Positions 6,857 through 12,100 of a DNA stretch of 12,100 nt are shown here, piece by piece. The position numbers and the translations under genes are program-made. The stretch lies in contig JABFSS010000001.1 in NCBI GenBank assembly GCA_013140485.1, forward strand, positions 1-12,100, in the 5' to 3' direction. Under the pieces are notes generated by a model that saw only the letters and a list, made by a program, of their open reading frames with translations, was not told the origin of the DNA and searched no databases. The DNA is from Candidatus Peribacteraceae bacterium. Its GTDB lineage: Bacteria; Patescibacteriota; Gracilibacteria; Peribacterales; Peribacteraceae. Every line of letters starts with the position of its first letter. Position 1 is the first letter of the stretch.

Positions 6857-9395
6857 CATCCGGAGGTATGCCGTAGTACTTGAACAGAAACGCCGCGATT
6901 TCTTTGAAGACCGGGGCTGCTGCCGTCGCTCCGTGAATCACGCTTTTTGGTCTGTCGATTTTGACGAGGATCACGAAGCGCGGATGCTCGATTGGCGCAT
7001 AGCCGGCGAAGGTTGCAATGGTGGAGCCCGTGCCGGATTCGTACTTGCCACCCGGGCCTGCGATTTGGCTTGTGCCGGTTTTGGCGGCGACACGATAGCC
7101 GGGGACTTTTCCCGCCTTCGCGAACCCGCGGGAGGCGGCGCTCGTCAGCATCGCGGTGATGGTCTCGGATGCCTGCGGCGTGATGACCTGTTCCAGCGCG
7201 CGCGGCTGGAACGTATCGACCGTGCCGTCGGGATGGACGATGGAATCGATGATGATCGGCCGCATCAGCTTGCCGCCGTTGGCAAGGGCCGCCCACGCGG
7301 TGACCACCTGTAGCGGCGTCGCGGAGAGACCTTGCCCGAAGGACGTCGTCGCAAGGAGCGAGCGCGACCATTCACGGCATGCCTGACCGCAGGGACGCAG
7401 CTCGCCCGGCAATTCATCTTCAAGCTCTATGCCCGTGATCTTGCCGAACCCGAAGCGATCCAGCGCACCGCGGAAGAGTTTTGCGCCGAGCTTGAAGGAG
7501 ACGCTCGTCATGCAGGTGTTGATGGAGAATTCGAGACAGTTGGTCATCGTGACTTTCCCGTAGTGCTTGAAGTCGTTGTTGTTGATCTTGTATTCGTCGA
7601 CCAGCACCGGGCCGATATCCTCGTACGTGTCGCTGGGCGTCACTTCTCCCTGATCGAGAGCGATGGCCATGGTGACGGCCTTGAGAACGGAGCCGGGCTC
7701 GTAGATTTCTTGCACCGTGCGGTTGAGGTACGCGCCGAGCCCGATGTTGTTGCGGTACTTCATCCACACGATCGGATCGGCAGTGGGGAAGATTTCGCGC
7801 CGGACGTTTTCGCCGATGTAGAGGTAGTAGCGGGTGAAATCCTTCAAGTCGTAATTTTTCTCGAGTTCACCGAGCGACGTGCGCGTTTTTTCGGTGAGCA
7901 CCGTCCGCCCGGACGCCGTGAACACGTCGTCGATGTATGCCTTCACCACGCGCGCGTTCGATTCGGGATGGAACAATTCAACGACGATCAGCTTGCGCTT
8001 GTCGGCGGTGATTTCGACCGGCTCCTTGGCGGACACGTCGGCGTAGTTATTGCCGTCGAAGAGGGGAGCGTTGACCATCGCGAGAATCTTGCCGGTGTAG
8101 GGATCCATGACGATGGCCTGACCGCTGTCCGCCTGGTACCTCTCGATGGCGCTTTGCACCGTGGCTTCGAGTTCTTTCTGGATCGTCCGGTCAATCGTCA
8201 GAATGACGGTGTCGCCGTCCTGGGGATCTTCGATCGCTTGTTCGGGACGGAGAATTTGACCCCCCTGCGGATCGCTGACCGCCGTGATGGTGCCCGCGCG
8301 GCCGCGCAGTTGCGGATCGTACGTGCGCTCGACGCCGTACTGCGGTTCCTGCTTGGTATTGAGGAATCCGATGACGTGCGAGCCGATGGTCGTATCGGGG
8401 TAGAAGCGCCAGTGCTCGGAAATCAGCGCGATGCTGCGCAGCGGGTATTTGAATTCGGCGCCGGCTTCCTTCTTGCCCGTCTGCGCCTTGACGCGGGCGA
8501 GCGTTTCGCGCGCCGAGGCCGTCTTCGTCTGAAGAATCTGCAAACTCACCGCGCGCGGTACCCGCCGCAAGACCGGAACGTACCGCAGGCGGCGCGACCG
8601 CAGGGATTCCTGCACGATTTCGGAATCGGCGCCGAGCGCCTGCGCGAGAGAGCGTGCGAAGGAGTCGACGAGCGCCTGGTTGATCTCTTCGGGATTGGCG
8701 TACGCGAGATTCTGTTCCTCGACGACCCGAACGCCGGGGATATCGAGCTCCCGGACGGCCGCCATCTCCGTCTTTGTGAGACCGTACTTGAGCGGCACGA
8801 AGGTGACGTTCTGCTGCGCGATGCGCTGCTGGATATCGGCGCTCAAGGCGTCGCGCGCCTGGGTGAGCGTGGGCAGCTGAAGCAGGGCGGGGGGGAGCGG
8901 AGCACCGGCTTCGATCGGCTCGGGCAGTTCGCCGGAGGAGAGGATCTTCTGCCGCACCAGCGGATCGAATGCGGATGCGTAGAAGGGCATGAATTCGCGG
9001 GGGCAATTCTCGTGCCCGTGGGAGCAGTCGTCGTGTACCTGTTCTGTGAGAAGAATATTGGCGAGCGTCCGCGCCACCAGCGGCGGATCGTCCGTGATGA
9101 GCGGATCGACGTACACCAGGTCGAGCGTGATGTTGGTTGCCAGAATATTGGTCTCGCCCGTGCGGCTGTCGCGCGCGAGGATTTCGCCGCGCCGAGCGGG
9201 CAGTTTGACGCCGCCGTAGTGCTGGCGCTGCGCTTCGGAGTGGAACGCGCCGCCGCGGACGATCTGGAGTTCGATCAACCGCGACACGATAAGCAGGAGC
9301 GCGACGAGCAGCGCTCCGGTGACGATCGCCATGCGCCGGTGAAGCGAGCGTCTCTTGTGGGTTTCGGATTGGGTGCGGTGCGGGTTGTAGGCCAT
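6849..9395 (-). CDS. Class B penicillin-binding protein (peptidoglycan transpeptidase, FtsI/PBP2 type)
   Basis: This 848-residue protein cross-links peptidoglycan stem peptides outside the membrane. It has a short basic cytoplasmic tail, one membrane segment (about 22-40), the class B motif LPARRGEILARD (65-76), a long dimerisation/pedestal region, and a transpeptidase domain with YEPGSVLK (nucleophile Ser569, Lys572), SIN (Ser624, Asn626) and KTGTS (Lys772). No transglycosylase or PASTA domain is seen. About 114 residues lie between NAPLFDGNNY (442-451) and YEPGS, where E. coli FtsI has about 20, so the catalytic domain carries an insertion of roughly 95 residues. Cys124/Cys131 and a CGQAC motif could form disulfides. 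The ATG at 9395 has a GAGG Shine-Dalgarno-like site 6 bases upstream, unlike most neighbours. FtsI versus MrdA cannot be settled. Confidence 0.93.
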   Translation of the reverse strand: MAYNPHRTQSETHKRRSLHRRMAIVTGALLVALLLIVSRLIELQIVRGGAFHSEAQRQHYGGVKLPARRGEILARDSRTGETNILATNITLDLVYVDPLITDDPPLVARTLANILLTEQVHDDCSHGHENCPREFMPFYASAFDPLVRQKILSSGELPEPIEAGAPLPPALLQLPTLTQARDALSADIQQRIAQQNVTFVPLKYGLTKTEMAAVRELDIPGVRVVEEQNLAYANPEEINQALVDSFARSLAQALGADSEIVQESLRSRRLRYVPVLRRVPRAVSLQILQTKTASARETLARVKAQTGKKEAGAEFKYPLRSIALISEHWRFYPDTTIGSHVIGFLNTKQEPQYGVERTYDPQLRGRAGTITAVSDPQGGQILRPEQAIEDPQDGDTVILTIDRTIQKELEATVQSAIERYQADSGQAIVMDPYTGKILAMVNAPLFDGNNYADVSAKEPVEITADKRKLIVVELFHPESNARVVKAYIDDVFTASGRTVLTEKTRTSLGELEKNYDLKDFTRYYLYIGENVRREIFPTADPIVWMKYRNNIGLGAYLNRTVQEIYEPGSVLKAVTMAIALDQGEVTPSDTYEDIGPVLVDEYKINNNDFKHYGKVTMTNCLEFSINTCMTSVSFKLGAKLFRGALDRFGFGKITGIELEDELPGELRPCGQACREWSRSLLATTSFGQGLSATPLQVVTAWAALANGGKLMRPIIIDSIVHPDGTVDTFQPRALEQVITPQASETITAMLTSAASRGFAKAGKVPGYRVAAKTGTSQIAGPGGKYESGTGSTIATFAGYAPIEHPRFVILVKIDRPKSVIHGATAAAPVFKEIAAFLFKYYGIPPDEK

Positions 9396-9420
9396 GGAAG
9401 GCCTCGGGCGGAGGCAGTAG

Positions 9421-9429
9421 AGAATAGCA
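9421..9429 (-). promoter_or_regulatory. Possible extended -10 of the PBP gene
   Basis: The minus strand reads TGCTATTCT: an extended-10 TG one base before TATTCT (four of six). It ends 25 bases before the ATG, predicting a leader of about 18 bases, long enough for the GAGG site at 9402-9405. No clear -35 is visible. Confidence 0.35.
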
Positions 9430-9442
9430 TGGCAGCGGCGAA

Positions 9443-9510
9443 CTCGTTGATTCGTTAATTCGTTTACTCTTATTCCGTTGCACGAGATAACAAATTAACG
9501 AGTTAACGAG
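9443..9510. repeat. Palindrome of TCGTTAA-like words between divergent genes
   Basis: The left arm (9443-9469) contains TCGTTGA, TCGTTAA and TCGTTTA in a row. The right arm (9484-9510) is its reverse complement over 27 bp with five mismatches. The loop is 14 bases. It lies between the divergent PBP and pilus-ATPase genes, and its right arm includes the -35 hexamer of the latter, so forming a cruciform or binding a protein here would affect that promoter. Confidence 0.75.
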
Positions 9511-9531
9511 CGATGTATTTTCTGCTATAAT
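9503..9531 (+). promoter_or_regulatory. Promoter of the pilus ATPase gene (leaderless or nearly so)
   Basis: TGCTATAAT (9523-9531) is a perfect -10 with an extended TG. TTAACG (9503-9508) matches four of six -35 bases at 17-bp spacing. The -10 ends only 8 bases before the ATG at 9540, so transcription should start at about 9538-9540. An AGAGG stretch lies just before the ATG but largely inside the untranscribed part. This is the best promoter in the window. Confidence 0.7.
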
Positions 9532-9539
9532 AAGAGGAA

Positions 9540-10640
9540 ATGACAAACATCGACTTCACCAAGCTCGACGGCGAACATCTGCTCGTGGCACTGCAGGAGG
9601 AAGCCGCGAAAAACGGGGTCTCCGACCTGCATCTCTCTCCGCAGAAAAACGATGTGCGCCTGGAGTGGCGGTTACACGGAATTCTCCTGACGCTCGCGGC
9701 TATTTCGCATCCGACGTACGTCGATTTGCTCCGCCGCGTCAAATTCCTTTCCAAGCTGAAGCTCAACATCACGAATATCCCGCAAGACGGCCAGTACGTC
9801 TTTTTGGCGGGAAGTCGAAGCGTGAACGTCCGCGTCGCCACGCTGCCCTCGCGCTTCGGCGAAGCCATCACCTTGCGGTTGCTCGACCCCGACCGGGGAA
9901 TTTTGCCGCTCGAAAAACTGGGGTTCCCACCCGAGATTGAGAAGTCGCTCAAAGAACTGATCGACGTTCCCAACGGCCTCGTGCTGGTCACGGGTCCCAC
10001 GGGATCGGGAAAGACGACGACGCTCTACGCGCTGCTCTCGACGGTCATCGGTAAAGAACGCAACATCATCACGCTCGAGGACCCGGTCGAATACGAACTG
10101 CCGGGCATCATCCAGAGCGAGATCGACCCGGCCCACGACTTCACCTTTGCGGCAGGACTCCGCAGCATCCTGCGCCACGATCCGGACGTGATCTTGGTGG
10201 GGGAAATCCGCGATCTGGAAACCGCACAGACCGCCATCAACGCGGCGTTGACCGGCCACTTGGTGCTCTCCACCCTGCACACCAACTCCGCTCTGGAAGC
10301 CATTCCGCGCTTTCTCTCGATGGGCGTGAGCCCGTACACCTTCGCGCCCGCCCTGCGCGGCGTGCTCGCACAGCGTCTCGTGCGCACCCTGACGGACGAA
10401 TGCAAAACTTCGGGCACCTGCGACCCCGGCGCACATTCCACCTACGGCGGACAGATGTGCTTGCCGGAGCTCTTGATGGTGACGCCAGCGATCCAGCAAT
10501 TGATTTTGAATTTGAGCGACGCGTCGGCCATCGAAGCGCAGGCGAAGAAGGAGGGATTCAAGACGATGAAGGAGTGGGGGAGTGAGGCTGTGAAAAACAA
10601 GATCACAACGCTGGAGGAGGTTGCACGAGTCACGGGATAA
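9540..10640 (+). CDS. PilB/GspE-family secretion or type IV pilus ATPase
   Basis: This 366-residue ATPase has an N-terminal PAS-like N2 region with SDLHLSP (28-34), WRLHG and RVATLPSRFGEAITLRLLD, then Walker A GPTGSGKT (152-159), the Asp box (ITLEDPVEY), Walker B DPDVILVGE with Glu222, and the His box TGHLVLSTLHTNSA. The C-terminal PELLMVT and EEVARVTG match PilB/GspE. Such hexamers power pilin assembly or export at the cytoplasmic membrane face. It lacks the usual N1 domain, which explains its short length compared with about 560 in PilB. The CxxC...CxxC zinc loop is reduced to CKTSGTC and a lone Cys in GGQMCLPE. PilT is less likely because the C-terminal end and the SDLHLSP region read as PilB/GspE. 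No other pilus gene is in view. The palindrome at 10641 starts directly after the TAA. Confidence 0.9.
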   Translation: MTNIDFTKLDGEHLLVALQEEAAKNGVSDLHLSPQKNDVRLEWRLHGILLTLAAISHPTYVDLLRRVKFLSKLKLNITNIPQDGQYVFLAGSRSVNVRVATLPSRFGEAITLRLLDPDRGILPLEKLGFPPEIEKSLKELIDVPNGLVLVTGPTGSGKTTTLYALLSTVIGKERNIITLEDPVEYELPGIIQSEIDPAHDFTFAAGLRSILRHDPDVILVGEIRDLETAQTAINAALTGHLVLSTLHTNSALEAIPRFLSMGVSPYTFAPALRGVLAQRLVRTLTDECKTSGTCDPGAHSTYGGQMCLPELLMVTPAIQQLILNLSDASAIEAQAKKEGFKTMKEWGSEAVKNKITTLEEVARVTG

Positions 10641-10721
10641 GGAAAACGAAGAAAACAAGGTAAACGAGGCAAACGAGGATCTTCGTTTTCCTTGTTTTCC
10701 TCGGTTGCCTCGTTTGCTTCC
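10641..10721. repeat. Palindrome of GGAAAACGA-like words, copy B2
   Basis: The left arm (10641-10680) has GGAAAACGA, GAAAACAAG, GTAAACGAG and GCAAACGAG in series, about 10 bases per word. The right arm (10681-10721) is the imperfect reverse complement. The best sub-stem is 10662-10679 against 10698-10715, with one mismatch in 18. It begins directly after the pilus-ATPase stop codon and ends about 11 bp before the next gene's -35. CCTTGTTTTCCTCG (10690-10703) and TCGGTTGC (10701-10708) are identical to parts of the element at 3560-3634. Confidence 0.75.
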
Positions 10722-10731
10722 GCACCTTGCG

Positions 10732-10759
10732 TTCACTACCACCAAGTCCGTAGTATGAT
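10732..10759 (+). promoter_or_regulatory. Probable promoter of the FecR-domain gene
   Basis: TTCACT (10732-10737, four of six) and TATGAT (10754-10759, five of six) are 16 bp apart. The -10 ends 14 bases before the ATG at 10774, predicting a leader of about 8 bases without a Shine-Dalgarno site. Confidence 0.45.
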
Positions 10760-10773
10760 GCACTCACACTCCC

Positions 10774-12100
10774 ATGTACTTCCGCCCCCGACACCGCCGC
10801 GGCACCTATCCTCTCGCCCGTGAGCACGCGCTCCCGCGCGGCGTGCGTCTGCTTCTCGCCGTTGGCGCGGTGCTCTTCGCCGCGTATCTGCTCTGGACGC
10901 TGCTCTTGAGTATTTTGGGACTCGCCGGAGGAGGGGAGCGGGCGGGCGCGATGCTGATGACGGAGGACCGCGGAACGGTGACGGTGACGATCGACGGCAA
11001 ACAGCAGCGCGCCGAAAACGGCATGATGCTCTTCCCCGGGGAAAGCGTGGCCACGGGCCCGGGCGCCCACGCGTCGCTGCAATTCTTCGACGGATCGCGC
11101 GCGCGGATGAATGACGGCGCGGAACTCGCGTTGATCGAGAGCTCCCGTGGAAGCAGCTCCTCGCGCGTGAGCATGGAACTGAAGCAAGGAACCCTGTGGT
11201 TGCTCACCGCGGACAGCAAGAGCTTCAGCGGCAGCGTGCTGTTGTCCGTGACGACGCCAATGCTGTCCTTCGAGGTTCCCCGCGGCGCAGAAGCGACACT
11301 CTCTCCCACGTCTCTCGTCGTCTACTCCGATGAAGGACAAGGCATCGGCATGACGGTTGCCGGGCACGATGCCATTGTGATCAGCGAGGGCCAGCAGTGG
11401 GCGATTGCCGCCGGGTCTGCCGTCGGCGATGACCTCTACGCATTGCGCTCACCGCTCGATCCCGTCGCGGCGCGCACGCCGTTCGTGCTTGAAAGCAGAC
11501 AGAAGCTGCTCCCGCGCGCCGCAAGCGGAACGTCGACTTCGGGACGTCCCGACGGCGCAGAACTGATTTCGCTGACGCTCCCCGCGGCAAACTCCACCCT
11601 GACACAGGCGACCGTCGACGTGCGCGGAACGGTCGGCGCGGGCGTCACATCGGTACTCGTGAACGGATATCCGGCCGTCTTTGACGCCGCGAAAGGAACG
11701 TTCAGCCAGCAGCTCTCCCCGCCGGACGGCACCGACGACATTGAAATTCACATTCAGGCGCTCGATGCGCAAAGGAACGTCCTCGGCGATTTCCGCCGCA
11801 TGGTGAAGCGCGCGCCGGCCGCCCCGTTGGAAGCGCCCACCGTCACCGTTCCCGCGAAAACCGGCCAGACCTACCGGACAGCGTCGGAAGAACTGATTCT
11901 CCGCGGTACCGCGCCCGTCGGCGCCAAGGGCATCATGGTCAACGATTACAAGCTCCAGCTCTTCGATCCCGTCAAAGGCGAATGGAGCTACGTCGCGAGC
12001 ATCCGCCTGCGCAACATGGTCACGGGCATCAACACCTACGACGTCACCGCGCTCGACGCCGCCGGCAAGAAGAGCGCTGCCGCCCGCATCACGATTCTCC
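10774..12100 (+). CDS. Membrane-anchored FecR-domain protein with Ig-like modules (3' end outside window)
   Basis: The frame is open from the ATG at 10774 to the window edge, 442 codons without a stop, so the C-terminus is missing. Residues 1-24 are Arg-rich and cytoplasmic. About 25-51 is one membrane helix. About 63-165 is a FecR-like domain: RGTVTVTIDGKQQ, then LFPGESVATGPGAHASLQFF and DGSRARM, the usual G-D/E-x-V-x-T-G and DGS pattern. From about 265 two Ig-like beta modules follow, with DVRGTVGAGVTSVLVNG (286-302) and LILRGTAPVGAKGIMVND (375-392). Unlike FecR of E. coli there is no visible anti-sigma N-terminal region. The exported part probably binds a partner or surface polymer; that is inference. 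It stands 133 bp after the pilus ATPase gene, with a palindrome and its own promoter between them. GC is high, like the PBP gene. Confidence 0.8.
   Translation, partial: MYFRPRHRRGTYPLAREHALPRGVRLLLAVGAVLFAAYLLWTLLLSILGLAGGGERAGAMLMTEDRGTVTVTIDGKQQRAENGMMLFPGESVATGPGAHASLQFFDGSRARMNDGAELALIESSRGSSSSRVSMELKQGTLWLLTADSKSFSGSVLLSVTTPMLSFEVPRGAEATLSPTSLVVYSDEGQGIGMTVAGHDAIVISEGQQWAIAAGSAVGDDLYALRSPLDPVAARTPFVLESRQKLLPRAASGTSTSGRPDGAELISLTLPAANSTLTQATVDVRGTVGAGVTSVLVNGYPAVFDAAKGTFSQQLSPPDGTDDIEIHIQALDAQRNVLGDFRRMVKRAPAAPLEAPTVTVPAKTGQTYRTASEELILRGTAPVGAKGIMVNDYKLQLFDPVKGEWSYVASIRLRNMVTGINTYDVTALDAAGKKSAAARITIL

Noticed and set aside
7332..9458. 708-codon open frame on the plus strand opposite the PBP gene
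   Set aside because: It is antisense to a protein with complete transpeptidase motifs. High-GC codon use on the true strand keeps the opposite frame open. Its translation is an Arg/Asp/Val-rich shadow with no domain.
9672..10763. 363-codon minus-strand frame opposite the pilus ATPase
   Set aside because: The plus strand carries intact Walker A, Walker B and His-box motifs. The minus frame has no recognisable motif and runs through the palindrome.

Overview
This GC-rich window looks like chromosomal DNA of an uncultivated bacterium, most plausibly a Patescibacteria/CPR member of the Peregrinibacteria/Peribacteria type. The lineage call is inference. It rests on the mix of a sigma-region-4 protein carrying tandem winged-helix modules, a short PilB-like ATPase, lean housekeeping genes and very few Shine-Dalgarno sites. 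TGA serves as an ordinary stop codon (rpsT, ruvX, phzF), which argues against the recoded Gracilibacteria and Absconditabacteria. No tRNA, rRNA, CRISPR array or transposase was seen.

Layout. Positions 1-100 (minus) hold the start of a lipoprotein gene that runs off the left edge. A small coiled-coil protein (300-584, plus) follows. Next come four minus-strand genes: a HAD-family hydrolase (596-1219), a sigma-region-4/winged-helix regulator (1373-2488), the RuvX/YqgF nuclease (2762-3151) and ribosomal protein S20 (3239-3499). Divergent from rpsT is glmS (3684-5474, plus), which converges on a PhzF-family gene (5597-6496, minus). A 352-bp gap without a convincing gene contains an 11-bp closing stem and internal hairpins, possibly a structured RNA. 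A class B penicillin-binding protein (6849-9395, minus) is divergent from a PilB/GspE-family ATPase (9540-10640, plus). A membrane-anchored FecR-domain protein with Ig-like modules (10774 to the right edge, plus) ends the window.

Several genes concern the cell envelope: GlmS makes glucosamine-6-phosphate for peptidoglycan, the PBP cross-links it, and the pilus ATPase, lipoprotein and FecR-like protein act at the membrane or outside it. They are not one operon. Most genes appear to have their own promoter.

The most unusual content lies between the genes. (1) A REP-like element occurs in three full copies (1232-1276, 1296-1340, 5477-5517) and one remnant. Its inner and outer stems change in compensating pairs, while the internal loop and the GGA apical loop stay nearly fixed. 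(2) Four junctions carry long imperfect palindromes built of short repeated words (GTGAATA-like, GGAAAACGA-like twice, TCGTTAA-like). (3) Most starts have a -10-like hexamer only 6-15 bases upstream and no Shine-Dalgarno site, which suggests leaderless or near-leaderless transcripts.
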